The notes below the pieces were generated by a model that worked only from the letters and a program-made list of their open reading frames with translations, made no database searches and was not told where the DNA came from. Shown piece by piece: positions 44,951-57,185 of a stretch of DNA of 64,000 nucleotides. Source of the stretch: Chimonanthus salicifolius (Eukaryota > Streptophyta > Magnoliopsida > Laurales > Calycanthaceae); the NCBI GenBank assembly GCA_013350335.1, contig CM023541.1, forward strand, positions 36,386,739-36,450,738, written 5' to 3'. Position numbers and translations under genes: made by a program. How positions within the stretch are numbered: the stretch's first letter is position 1; each line of letters begins with the position of its first letter.

Positions 44951-45732
44951 TGAAGAAATGGGCGGAAATATCGAGAATGTGTGAGGTTGAAGTTTCAGGA
45001 GAAAAGAGTTTCTTTGGATTCTCTCATTGGAAAGTCACTGAATTTCTGTGAATGAGAGACAAACATCTCCACCTGCCATTTCCTCACTGTAATTTTTTTT
45101 TTTTAAATTGGGGAGCCAACAATTATACTTCAAAAAAAAACAAAAAAAAAAAAAAACAAAATTGAAAAAAAAATTGTGTATACTGACTTCAGTCATGGTG
45201 AAGATCTGAATACAGGTCAATTATAAAGAGAACATTACTATGAAAGTAAAGGCAATTATTAATTTGATTTGCAAACTCAATTTAAAAAATTAGGCCAATC
45301 TATGATATTTCAGATTTTAAAATAAATTCAAATTACAGCAGGTGAAAAAACTTGGGCTAAACTAAAAGTCTCTGTACATTTTCTCTGCTACTTTGATTAA
45401 ATAATTTTAGCTAATGCATCTCTCTTTCAATTATAAAATTTCAATCCTCATATATAAGCAAATGCTTCTTGCTTTTACTTTTGTTACAAATTATTTTTAT
45501 TTTTATTTTCAATTTTGTTACTTTTTTTATAAAAAAAAAAAATTTGAATGCATTAAGGGGACAATTTCTAAGGAAATGGGCAAAGTAAGATTGGGTCCTT
45601 GCCTAGGGCAATTTATTTACCATGGGCTTCAGTACCATTCCCTTCATGTGTTATCAAGTATGGGTCGAATTTTTTATCCCTTCAAAATTCTTTTTTTCAG
45701 AAATCTCAGTGACTTTATTTTTGAAAAAAATC

Positions 45733-45737
<5 letters not shown>

Positions 45738-45776
<39 letters not shown>
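45738..45776. repeat. AT microsatellite
   Basis: About 19 AT units immediately left of a palindromic-family copy, whose left end appears to be lost in it. Confidence 0.9.
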
Positions 45777-45778
<2 letters not shown>

Positions 45779-45895
45779 GCCGAGATATCGATCGGGCCTG
45801 CAACCGATATTAAAAAAAAAAAAAGAAGAAGAAATCGGCCTATGTTAGGCAGAATTTTTTTTCCTATCATATCGGCCGAGATTTTAACCCCTATG
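45777..45895. repeat. Palindromic CGGCCG-rich element, left-truncated copy
   Basis: Contains CGGCCGAGATATCGATCGGG, GCCTGCAACCGATATT and TATCGGCCGAGATTTTAACC. It is the reverse orientation of the 55165-55495 copy, shown by the shared CCTGCAACCGATAT word. Confidence 0.6.
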
Positions 45896-46148
45896 TGTTA
45901 TACGCAGACTATCTTAAGAGTTAAGAGTGTTTAGCATGTGGATTGACGAAATTCTTGTTTGATCTTATATAACTTAAGGTGATTATGATATAAGCCTAGG
46001 TTTGCGTCTAGGAATCAGTTCCATCCTAGGTGGCACATGACCTGTCTTCCAAGTAGATAATGACATCAATGATGATGTGGAATTCGTGTCCATGACAACA
46101 TGGGCTTCAAAACATGGGCTTTTAGGCCCAAAATACCATATAGCATAC

Positions 46149-46500
46149 GGGGGTCGAAATCTCGGCCAATACGGTGCATATCGGCCGAGATATCTCGGGA
46201 TTTCCATGGCTGAGATATCTCAACCGATACGCATAGTATTGGCCAAAGATTAAAAAGTTCGGTCGATTTTTATTTTTAATTTGAAAAAAAAACAAATATC
46301 GGCGTGGGTCCAGTCGATATCTCGGCCGATATTCGTCCGATACAGGCGAATATAGGCCGATATTTATATTTTTTAATTTTTTTTAAAATAAAACAGCCTA
46401 TTTTTATTTTTTTAAATAATTTTAAAAAAAACCACCGAGATTTAAAAAGAAAAATGAGGAGAGAGAAAAATCTCGGCTGAGCCAAATTTTCGACCCCTCT
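46149..46500. repeat. Palindromic CGGCCG-rich element, 352-bp copy with ends
   Basis: Starts GGGGGTCGAAATCTCGGCC and ends CCAAATTTTCGACCCCTCT, so the ends are inverted repeats. GCATAC abuts both ends (46143-46148 and 46501-46506). The interior has TCGGCCGA palindromes and long T and A tracts. No coding frame. This is the clearest short copy in the window. Confidence 0.75.
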
Positions 46501-46506
46501 GCATAC

Positions 46507-49500
46507 CTAAACTCAAAGCATATACATATGGGCTTAGAATTGGGTGAAATTATGTCCATTAGAAAGCTTCTAAGGCCCTGTCTTCTGTCTATTGATTCTA
46601 ATATGTAGAGTGAAAATTTCCCAATTAAGTCTTTATGGGCCCCATCTTTCTCTAATGGGTTTCATTATTGTCATTTGGTTCACTTGACCTTCTGATGGCA
46701 GCATCAGAACTAGCATACTATAAAAAATAAACTCGTTGAATCAAGTTAACTCTTTATTTTTTAAATTTAAAAAAAATATATCGTTAGAGAAATATTTTGA
46801 CCTCTTATAATTAATTCAACAGTGAGGATACGTCAAATAAAAATAATAAAAGGCTACATCTAAATTTTTAAATATAAAAATTATAAATGAAGCCCCACGT
46901 AAAACCCTTGTGCCTGCTGAGCGTCATATATGCTCTATAAATTAACATCAACCCAAAGGCATTAAGCGTTCTTAACCAGGTTCCAGGCTAAACCGAGATT
47001 TTCAAAAAAAAAAAAAATTAAATAGTGTATGAATGTCATCAATTTTTTTATTACCGTTTGACCCAGATCAAATATGGTGCTGCTTGTTGGACCCATTCCC
47101 AACACGAATACATGCCCATAAAATTAACACTAATATTAGTATATTTTAATTTGGGAATATGTGTAAAATAAATTTAATATAATTTTAGATTTATTTATGA
47201 ATGGATAATTATTAAAGTTTTAATAAATAAAAAATTTATAAAAAATGGTGGTTATTCACCATCTCTAGTGCTCACCAGCTTAGGTGGCGTGGGAGCTTCT
47301 CTTCCACAAGCCACCTTCCATCGTTTTACACTTTGTGTAAAGAGAGGATGTTTTTTCTCTTACTGAGATTCCTTTACTTCTCTCTTCCTTTATTTTAAAT
47401 TTAGTTCTAATATTAAACTTTGATTATAATTTAGATTAGAGATATTTTAAAACTCATTATTCTTTTTACTCTTCCTCTTATCTCTCTTCTATGTCTTTTC
47501 TTCCTTGAGGTGTTGCTTGGGGAAGCACCCTCCCATCTCAATTTAGCACCTTGGTGTTGTATGCTCAAATCTCTATTCATTTGGGTTTTATTTTTGCTCC
47601 CACCACTATTTTAGAAATTAATAGTTTATCTATTAGATTAAGTTAGTTATTATCTTGTTTAATTATTTATGTTGAGATTTTAACACCTTTAAAAAATAAG
47701 CTGGCATTTTTTTTAGATAAAGTTCTATACTATTTTTAACTGATAGGTTTTTATGCAAGAATGCTAAAGTTATATTTTTATTTGGTTATTTAAGTTTTAA
47801 TGTAGAGGGTTTTTTTTTATAATCAAATATATTATTTCTTTAAGAGAGATTTTCGATCTCTCTCTCCCTTGGTTGGGAATGTTTTGACATTCAGTCCTCA
47901 CTACCTCAAGTATACTCAAGGTGTTGTATACTTATAAATCATCCAGCACTTTGGCTGTTTGATGATTGTGTTAATATATATATATATATAATTATAATAT
48001 TATTAATAATAATAATAAAAAAAAATTATCTTTATTGTAAGTTTGGTTTGATGAGTTTGTAGAGAACTTTATTTATTAATTTCCTTTATCTACTCAATTG
48101 ATGAGTTTCTTATTTTTGGATTTTAAATTGAAATAAGTCTTAGTGGAATGAGTTTTAAATGACTTCGTGTTTAACTTCAAAAGTTGGGTTTTTCATATAA
48201 TAAATGTTAAACCTTTTTATTTTAAAATTTCAATTGATTTCCTTACTTATCTTAGTTGGTTCGTGTTAATAAAAGATAAAATATTATCTTATTTTTAGAC
48301 GGTGATATTTTAAAAGAGTTATTAAAATTTTATGACTCTCTTTATTCGTTCCTCCAAGAGTCTATCCCAATAGAACTATATTTTGTCAGTTGAATCCATC
48401 GAGTTGTCTGTTGGGTCAACTTAGGTCAATAAATATAGTGTCTAACTCCGCCAATTATCCAATTGAAACAGTTCGATCGGCTCTCTCTCCTTCACGCAAA
48501 TCGAGAAACTCACGTAACTTCGTCAATCAAGGTGAGGAGACTCAACTGTGGTTTATTTGCAAGTGAATGGTTGTATGTGAATGTGTACATGTGCTATGTA
48601 AAAATCATATACACATGATATATGTTGAAGTATGCATGTGATTATTTGTATATACCTGTGAATATACATGTGCTAACGTGGTTATGAGGTGTTGTGAAGA
48701 TGAAGATTCTAGGTTGGTAAACCTAAATCTAATGTCAGTGGAAGGTAATTGTGAATTTTTCCATGTTTACGGAATTGTGTTTATTGTGTATGTTAAATAT
48801 ATACACACTTGTGAAGTCGGTTGAGCACTTGTAAGATGTTGCATTCTGTCTGCCTTGACTTAATGCATTAGAGGATGAGTGAGATTCCTTGACAAGGTTG
48901 AGTGGGATATCCTGGACCTATACAGTTGAGGTTGAGTGGGATACCTCAAGGGGTTGAGTGGGATACCCCAGTGAGTTAAAAAAACAATGATACACATTAA
49001 GAATTGAAAGAAAAGAACAATTGCCACATGTTATGTTATTTATTTAACTGCATTGTAGACTTTAATTCTCTATCACATGTTATATCTATGATATTTCGAG
49101 TTCTCTTCACGGGGCTAGAAACTCACGTGTACCTCAATGCAGGACAAGGTCTGGAGGCAGCGTAGGATCCCTCTGCGATGGCCTAAGCTGTGGAATCTTT
49201 GAATTCGCATAAGTTGTTTTGGAGTAGAATTTACTTAGATGGCTTAATATATAAATATTGTCTAAGCTTAGCAATTGTAGCATCCAGACTTGTATGTGTA
49301 TAATTATGGTGTGAACTGTAATGTGAATATAAATACCTTATTTGATAGTTTAGGTTTTATGAATACGTGTGGTCTCTTCATGAGCTTAGACAGACCCGAG
49401 GCCAAGTTCATGTGGAGTTTGGGATTAGTTTTAAATTAAAAAAAAATAGTCTAATTCCGGACCCACGTATCGGATCGGAGCGTGACATTACCCGGTAAAC

Positions 49501-49815
49501 GAGGCTTAATAGTTATTTTATTATTCGTAGAATTAGTCTCACCTGGGCAAAGTATCTATAAAAAATGATTTAACTATTTTACACCGTAATATCAAATCCC
49601 AATTTCTATTCAGAGATTAAGTCCTTGAGGAGATTTACTGGGTAGAGACTTCGATTATTTATTTTATAACTATTTTATTATAACTTAGGTTGAAATTACA
49701 AATCACTCTGGTTCACTACTTTCTTGAGGGTATGGGTTTTATGAAGAGCTATTTAAGGAAAGATTCAAACGGTATTTAAACACCACCCGGATGTAAACCT
49801 ACAGACGACTTAGAT
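46507..49815. other. AT-rich intergenic DNA; possible LTR end near 49.49 kb
   Basis: No coding frame is recognisable. Three copies of TTGAGTGGGATA(C/T)C lie at 48898-48975. GGATCGGAGCGTGACA at about 49473-49488 resembles the 3' end of plant gypsy LTRs, but no matching start or second LTR was found. Confidence 0.35.
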
Positions 49816-49849
49816 TTGCTGAGGAATCACCCACTTAATTTCCCACTTC

Positions 49850-49985
49850 TCACTTTCACCATCACCATGGCCCTCAACATCATCATGATGAGATACAGAA
49901 TCCCCATCCACATCGCCGTCACCAGGACCATGAACATGACCATCACCATCACCATCACCGTCACCATCGCCTTACGTCTTCCCGC
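49850..49985. repeat. CAC/ATC-rich imperfect triplet repeat
   Basis: Runs of CATCACCATCACC and similar on the plus strand. Upstream of the GLOX-like pseudogene; no coding significance is supported. Confidence 0.6.
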
Positions 49986-50059
49986 CTCCCATCCAATTCC
50001 ATTTTCTATTGCTCGCTCTCTCACTGTCTCTTTCTCTCTCTCTAGAGTGAATCCCCAGT

Positions 50060-50269
50060 TACGTTGAACCCGTTTCTTCCCTGTATTCATCTTCTTGTTC
50101 GTGTTCAGATTGTTCTTGTTCTTGTTCACATTGTTCTTATGCTTCTTCTCTTTCTCTACTAATCCAATTCTCTCTCTCTCTCTCTCTGTTTTTTTTTTTT
50201 CATTCACGGGAAAGCCCAAACCCAAGCAGAAATCACTTCATGTCTTTATCTAAACTTCAAATCTGGAGA
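50060..50269 (+). other. Leader region of the GLOX-like pseudogene
   Basis: A pyrimidine-rich region with AACCCGTTTCTTCCC, GTTCTTGTTCACATTGTTCTT, a CT tract and GAAAGCCCAAACCCAAGC. The same series of words occurs on the opposite strand at 59480-59861. Confidence 0.55.
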
Positions 50270-51020
50270 ACGGAATCTTGTTCGACGTAGCATGGGCATC
50301 TCAGCAATGCACTGCCCATGGTCGTCATGTTCGACCGCATCGATTTCCGTCCCTCCAACCTCTCTCTCCCGGATGGCCGATGCCGATACGATCCCGCCGA
50401 CACCGCCCTCAAAATCAACTGCACTGCCCACTCCCTCCTCTTTGACATCTCAACCTCCACCGTCCAATCCTCACCGACACCTGGTGCTCCTCATGTTCCC
50501 TCCTCCAGACTGGTGGCTACAACAACGGCGACCGTGTCATTCGCACGCTCGCCCCCTGCCAAGACTGCTGTTGGGTCGAACACCCAGGTTACCTCGCCGT
50601 CCGCCGCTGGTATGCAACTGACCAGCTCCTCCCTGACGGCACATACCGGCTTGACTTCTTGCAAGAAACTCGCGATGGCGATGACGAGAACACCCTATAC
50701 CCGTTCTTGCACCTGCTGCCGGACGGCAACCACTTCATCTTTGCCAATTCACGTGCCATTTCATTTGATCACGTGACCGGCCAAGTTGTGCGAGAATTCC
50801 CGCCAATCCCGAGTGAGCAGCCGAGGAACTATCCAAGTTCTGACCCGTCTGTTCTCCTCCCACTCCACCTTGATGGCTGCGGCCGTGGAGCCAATGTCAG
50901 AGCAGAGGTCATGGTTTGCGGTGGTGCCCCACGACGCAGTCAACGGAACATTCCGCCGTGCATTATCCGATAGTGCCCGGCTGGTGGCCGACGGCAGCGC
51001 TTGCACCGCCCGGTTATGAC
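50270..51020 (+). pseudogene. Glyoxal/aldehyde oxidase (GLOX)-like pseudogene
   Basis: In shifting frames the plus strand gives GISAMH, then VVMFDRIDFRPSNLSLPDGR, INCTAHSLLFDIS, a TWCSS-type segment, YLAVRRWYAT, LLPDGT, then FLQETRDGDDENTLYPFLHL, LPDGN, FANSRAISFD, REFPPIP and VMVCGGAP. This is the order of the N-terminal two-thirds of plant GLOX, a secreted copper-radical oxidase of the galactose-oxidase type that makes hydrogen peroxide from aldehydes. At least three frameshifts, a deletion after LLPDGT (the usual VGGR segment is missing) and loss of the C-terminal part show it is broken. No introns are seen. Confidence 0.82.
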
Positions 51021-51029
51021 ATGTTGTTT

Positions 51030-53080
51030 GTGGTCCATGTAGGGGTGTGGATGTGATTGGTATTTCATCTTTTACTGAATTTTCACTTTGTTTCTGAGAT
51101 ATTCTTGAAAAAATTTAGCTTTCATTTGGAGAGGAATAGTGGACTTTGATTTTGCAATTGCAAGTGTAAAGAACTTAGAATTGAGATCAGATGTTCTTTT
51201 CTGTGCTCTTTCGCCTTTCTTTTTTCTTGGATTGTTTTACATGATTAAAGGAGACATGAGTATTAGTTAAAACATGCACATGTTTTATTTATTTTATTTT
51301 GCATTTGTATTATTTATCATTATTATAGTTTTTAATCCGATATTTATATTTAGATTCGAGACATTTCTTCTTCTTTTTTTCTATAATAGTTGTCTCTCTC
51401 ATGTCACTAAAATTTAACCCATAACTTTAATGTTATAATAATAAACACTAGTTAAAGAAACTAATATTTGTAACTGTATCTGAATCCGATTCTTGATACG
51501 AATTCAGATTGAATTAATTATACTATATTTATATTTTTTTAATTTATATTAATATAGAATGAATTAAATAGTATATTAAAATTAATTATACAAAATAAAT
51601 ACTATAAAAACGTAGAGTTATTTAAATTATTGTTTATACATATGTTCATATCTATAAATTAATATTACACCAAAAAGAATTCTAAAAAGAAAAAATATTG
51701 GCTACCCTATATGTACAGAAAAAAGGTCTCTAAGAATATTAATATTTAAAAGATAATTTAAGGTCATAAAATTGCTAGAACTTAAAACAATATGTCTTTT
51801 AAAATTGGATAAGGAATGCCATATTTATGTTATGACATATGGAGTGAAGATGAGTCTCCTGTAAGAAGAAAATGATTTGGATTTAAAAATAGTTTAAATT
51901 AATTAATTTAATGACTCTAAAAATCATGACTTCTATTATGGAATGCGATTTTTTTGGAAATCATGTTCATGGATGAAAATATTTAAGAAACCAATTATAC
52001 CGGGCAAAGTTGGCCTTCTATAGGATGCAAAAATTTAGTGAATAAAAAATAATTTAAAGTAATAAAAATAAAGACATATTAAAAATGACGTCTCTACTAT
52101 AATTAAATCAAGATAATTTTGTGTAGGTCTTATATTAAATTTAGAATCTTTACAATTGATCCATCGTAATAGATAAAAGTACGTCAATCATTTAATATAT
52201 TAGTGATCAATATTCATTTAATGACTATAAATTATGTTTTCATTCATTTGAATAAAAAAAATAAACTGTTTAGATTGAAAAAGACTTGATGAGTTAAAAT
52301 TTAATTTTTTATATGGTGTTTACGGTGATTATAGACATTCATATACATTAGAAAAATGAATTCTTTGATGTTGACCTTACCAAGCATATGAGCTAAAGAA
52401 TCCTGGAATTATTATAAGCAGAATTCGAATCCCACCTCCACCAAGAGACGAGCCCTTCCCTCGTGCTTTCAAGAGTAACAGAATATGAATTTTTCTATAA
52501 TTCTTTAAATCTTAACTCTTAAATTTAAAGATTCAATTTTATAATAATAAATAAGTTAAATTTAATCATGAATACTTCAAAAGATTTTTAACAATTCAAA
52601 AATAAACGAAGTGTGTGAAAAATTTGAATCGACAAGAAAGCGAAGCTCATTAAAAATACTTAATTAAAAAATTTATAAAGTTTATTACACTTCTTTCATT
52701 TGAACCATTCAATCATGGGCTAAGCAATTGCAAAAAAAAAAAATGTAAAAAGATACATGTATATATATATATATCCTAACATTATAAACTAATGAATGAT
52801 TTAAATTTTTAAGTGGTGGACCCCACATGTCCCAAATAATGCCATTTGAAAGCATATTCACCATTAGATTGACCACATCAGATCAATTCTTACTTGTTTT
52901 AAAATACACATTCCACATCTTAAAGTATGCTCCTTACATTTCTTCAATTTCTCATAATTTTGTTTGGACTTTTGAAATGACTACTCAAGATACATTGTTG
53001 CTAAGAGAGTGCTTCCACTCTCGTGTTCATGCCAAATGCATGGATGGATGGCCTCATACAAGCATGGATGGCACATATGA
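51030..53080. other. AT-rich intergenic DNA, no gene seen
   Basis: Two kilobases with very low GC and no recognisable coding frame, splice-linked exon or repeat boundary. Confidence 0.45.
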
Positions 53081-53084
53081 ATCC

Positions 53085-53530
53085 CCCACTTGAATGAGGC
53101 TTTTATGGTGGATAGAACGTCGCCAACTATCCCGTTCGGTTAAGGGATCCTTGAGTTCACATACTCTGGATTGGGAATCTAACACTAATACCACTGTTAA
53201 GACTTGGCTTCCAACCTTGATAGGTGGAGATACCCTGCCCCATATAAGTCCTTATATTTTTCTCCCCGATGTGGGACACTCGTTCGCACCCAAACAATTC
53301 CCCCCTCGAACTAGGCTCTCTGGCAGATAGAACATTACCAACCATCTCATTCTGCTAGGGGATCCCTGCGGCCACATGATGTGGTTTGGGGACCTAGCTG
53401 TGCTACCACTTGTTAGGACTGAGTATCTAGTCCAAAAGGCTAGCCCATTAGGTGAAGTAACCCAAGTCCCATATAAGTCCCTAATTCTCCCTATTCACAA
53501 CCAATGTGGGATTCATTCGCTGCCCCAACA
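53085..53530 (-). mobile_element. Tandem TRIM: interior-LTR-interior-LTR
   Basis: From left to right on the plus strand: interior (53085-53194, with the complement of the primer-binding site at its right edge, CTAATACCACTG), LTR 53195-53296, a second interior (53297-53410, again ending in a CTACCACTTG version), and LTR 53411-53530 (ends CCCCAACA). Two interiors and two LTRs in alternation imply unequal exchange between LTRs, with the leftmost LTR lost. Same family as 23203-23517. Confidence 0.75.
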
Positions 53531-53716
53531 CACCTAAGGAACATGGCAAATGAGGCTCATCTCTCTTCTTCGACAGAAAGAGGGTACTTTGCCAAAACCA
53601 CAATAAATGACATTTTTCTTTCTCTCCACGAAATCAATTTCCCATAAGAGAAAATTTCATGATGAAAAAATGAGTGGCTTTCCCAGTCTTGCTAAGACAA
53701 TACTTCATTCATTTTC

Positions 53717-54475
53717 AATGACTGTGTTTGGAGGCGGTGTGAAAGAGAGAAAAGTGATAGTATTTGGCGCTAAAAGTCCCACATCGCCTAGTGTGGAGAG
53801 TGTGCAATGGTATTTAGGAAGAATGCCTCCCTCCTGTTAGAAAATATCAAACTGTATTTTTTTTTTTTGAATAATAAAAAAAATTGTATTTTATTGAGGA
53901 GTATTACATATGTATGTATAACCTCGAGCCGACCCTAGGGCTATTTCAGTCACACCCAAACTCTAAATCTAAGCTCAAACATATCTCTTAATTAGAGATT
54001 AACCCAAACTAATATTCCTAATCTAATACTAATAATTATATATTCTAACACCTCCTTCTAGCACAAGACCTTTTGGGGCGTTAGTATGGGATAATGCTCT
54101 AAGAACAAAGCTGTGAGGGCCCATTTGGACCCAAAGTGGACAATATTGTGTTGGTGGGACGGGGTGTTACAACTCTCGGACGTGAGTGTATTGTATAAAA
54201 GATCCAGGGACGGTTCTGATTTTAAGGGGGTAGATTGTGACACCTCTGTGTTTGGAGGTGGTGTGGGAAAGAGAAAAGCGTAGTAAGGAACGCTAAAAGT
54301 TCCACATCCTCCCTCTAGTGTAGAGAGTGCAATAATATTTAAGAAGAATGCCTCCATCCTACAAAGCCTTTTGGGATGCTAGTATGGAATAGTGCTTCAA
54401 AAACAAAGCCGCGAGTGTCCATATGAGCGCAAAACGGACAATACTTTACTAGCGAGACGGAGCGTTCCATCATCA
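53717..54475 (+). mobile_element. TRIM-like element with two ~240-bp LTRs, the first split by a solo LTR
   Basis: LTR A (53717-53834 continuing at 54056-54170) and LTR B (54235-54475) share TGTTTGGAGG(C/T)GGTGTG, CGCTAAAAGT, AAGAATGCCTCC, TAGTATGG(G/A)ATA and GGACAATA. The interior is only about 64 bp and ends in TTTTAAGGGGGTAGAT, a purine tract before LTR B, which begins TGTGACACC. It has no coding capacity. The primer-binding site is unclear. Confidence 0.65.
53835..54050 (-). mobile_element. Solo LTR related to the 1.63-kb element at 1808-3435
   Basis: Minus-strand TGTTAGAATATATAATT...CTAACA, with the shared words GAGATTAA(T/C)CC(A/C)AA and CTAGGGCTATT. CCTCC lies on both sides (53830-53834 and 54051-54055), a 5-bp target duplication. 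About 40 extra bp of T- and A-rich sequence near 53857-53880 account for its greater length. No interior remains, as after LTR-LTR recombination. Confidence 0.8.
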
Positions 54476-55164
54476 TACAAACAACCAAAACGTCGAGTTT
54501 TCACAACCCAACACAAAGTGATATATCATAGCACAACACTCTAAAATAACTTTTTTCCACGAAATTGCTTGGGAAAATGCTCACTTGCTCCCATCATTTT
54601 CCTTTTTAAAGTTAAACTTATTTTTCACTTTCAAATATTAAAACAGGAATTCATAGCGTATTTATTCTTTGAGAATTTTGAATTTTAGCTGTTTTATATA
54701 GTTATCATTATATATCTCAAATCTAAATTTGCACTATAACACAAACATATTTTATGAAATGTTGTCAAAACTATAATTTTTTTATTGAAATTGCTAAAAA
54801 TTGACCAAAATATGTCGTCCATATTTATGGTTCAGCCCAGGCCAAAATATTTCAGCCCAAATGTTGAAAATCTCGTATACTATTTGGGTTATATTGACTA
54901 TATCGATTGTAACCCATTTAGAATGCCAAAGTTCGACCAAATTTTTCAAAAGTTGACTGAAACTTACTGAAATATATTGGATTTTTAACTAATATATAAC
55001 AAACTTATTGATATCTATGAAGTTTGCCAATATGGAAATAAAGAAATTTCTGAAAGTTGACTAAATTTACCAAAATTTGCCTGAATTGCGGACGAAAGTG
55101 GTCTTTTACCCCATTTCTAGCTTGCATTTTTTTTTGACAAAATCTAAAAATTTTGGTTGCTAAT

Positions 55165-55495
55165 GCAATCCTATCGGATATCTCGGCCGATACGCATAGT
55201 ATCCAAATTTTGGTTTTCGACGACCGAGATATCTCAGCCGATAAGCATAGTATAGCCAGAGAAAAAAGAATTGGTTGATTTTTTTTAAAAAAAAAAAAAA
55301 ACAAATATCGGTTGCAGGCCCAGTTGATATCTTGGCCGATATTTATTTTTTTTATTTTTTTTAAAACAGCCTTTTTTATTGTTTTAAATATTTTTTTCAA
55401 AAGAAAAAGTCACCGAGATTTCTGAAAAAAAATTGAAGAGAGAGAAAAAAAAATTCAGCCGACATCTCAGCTCCACCGAATTTTCGGCCCCCGGT
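55165..55495. repeat. Palindromic CGGCCG-rich element, copy near 55.3 kb
   Basis: Same order as the 352-bp copy at 46149-46500: ATATCTCGGCCGATACGCAT, GAGATATCTCAGCCGATA, ACAAATATCGG, TTGATATCTTGGCCGATATT, AAAACAGCC, CACCGAGATTT, GAGAGAGAAA, and an end CCGAATTTTCGGCCCCC. No flanking duplication was identified. Confidence 0.65.
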
Positions 55496-57037
55496 AAAGG
55501 CTTGGAAACGCCCATTCTAAAAGCCCACATGCTAAGGACAAAAGAAAGTGACGAAAATACAATCCTATGTACTTGGTCTTGAAGAAAAAGCTAGAAGTGA
55601 TGTGGTTTTCTTATATTCGATCTGTCTAACATAAATATGGTTTTTCTTAAAAATCACTTGATACAATTTTAAAAGACATACTTTTTAATAGCTTTTTTTT
55701 TCTGTAGATATGAATAGCTAATATTTTTTCGATTAATTTTAGAGTAATATTAATCTTTGGAATGGCTGAAGCAAAGCTGCCGATTACCTAAGTTGGTCTT
55801 CCCCTTTTCTCTGGTAGGATTCATAGGGCTGATTATGATAGCATGCTCAATAAAATTTGTCAAATGTTTGGGTGCTGGGTTGGGTGCACTCTCTCCTTTG
55901 TCGGTCGGATTGAATTGCTTCCCTCAACTATTAACAATTTTCACATCTTCTGGGCAAATGCTTTCCTTCTCCCTAAGTCTTGCCTTGAAATTACTGAAAG
56001 GATAATGAGAAACTTCCTTTGGGCCTCTGATGGTACGAGGAAGATCCACACTATTGCCTGGGAGTCCATTTGTCGTCCTCAGTCGAAAGATGGTTTGGGC
56101 TTGAGGAGTATACGTTTATCAACCATGCCTGTCTCATGAAGCAAATTTGGGGCATTATTTCCAGGAGAGACAACTTGTGGATTCGTTGGATCAAGCAAAA
56201 ATATTTGAAAAAATCTTCCATTTGACGTGTCAAGGTGAGGTATGATTCCTCCTGGGCTTGGAGGTCAGTCCTCTTAGTTCGGGACCTTGTCAAATTACAT
56301 ACTGTGATTGCTATCGGTAATGGAAGACACACCAGTTTCTGGTTTGATCCGTGGATCAAGCCTAGTTACATTATCTTCGACCATTTCGGGGGGAGGCCAA
56401 TTTATGACCTTGGGCTTGGGTTAAATGTTACTGTTAGTGCTTTCATCGGCAACGGATGTTGGGTGCTCCCCAGTCCTTCGATACCATCCTTACTGCTATT
56501 TGAGGGTTGGTTACCATTGTCTCTCTCCCCTCTATCTCCGTTGAAGATGAAATCCTTTGGAGTGCGAATGAAAATGGGAAGTTCTCCATCTCCTTCGCCA
56601 TACAAGTTAGCTTCAACACCAGCTTCAACACCATGGTGGAGCCTACTTGGGTTGAATCTATTTGGTTCCCTGGATGTATCCCCAAGCATTCAACCATCTG
56701 CTAGTTCTTCTTCAACTTCACACTTAAGACTAAAGTGTTGCAGTCCAATTTGGGCATCATAAGGGATCGGGTTTGTGTTCTTTGTGGCTTGGAGGATGAG
56801 TCCCACCATCATCTCCTACATTGTTCCTTCACTTGGAGCGTCTAGCTGCTCTTATTGGGGAAATTCCAATTTCAATCTCTGCTGGGGAACATTGTTGAAG
56901 ATTGTATTGTCATGCCTCATAGTAGGAAGAGGCGAAGAGGCTCCTTGAAAAGCTTGCATCCTGTCTGGTCCTACCTGGTTTGATTTGGCACCTCTGGCGA
57001 GAGCGGAATGGTAGGATCTTTTTGAATTCCTTCTACA

Positions 57038-57185
57038 TGTTAGATTGGGATTATCTTATTTGTATCTTATTTATATAGGGGTAAATAGGGGTAAATTAGT
57101 CTTTTGCTTATGTTTCACTTAGGGTATTCTCTGTATATATTATTCTCTAAATAATATATTAAATCAAGCCTTTTCGATTCTATCA
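57038..57185 (+). repeat. 5' LTR of the 1.63-kb copia derivative
   Basis: 148 bp, TGTTAGATTGGG...CTATCA. Five substitutions from its partner. Confidence 0.93.

Noticed and set aside
49816..50225. Open frames rich in Thr/Ile/Met or Val/Met repeats
   Set aside because: They follow from a CAC/ATC triplet repeat and change character with frame; no conserved domain.
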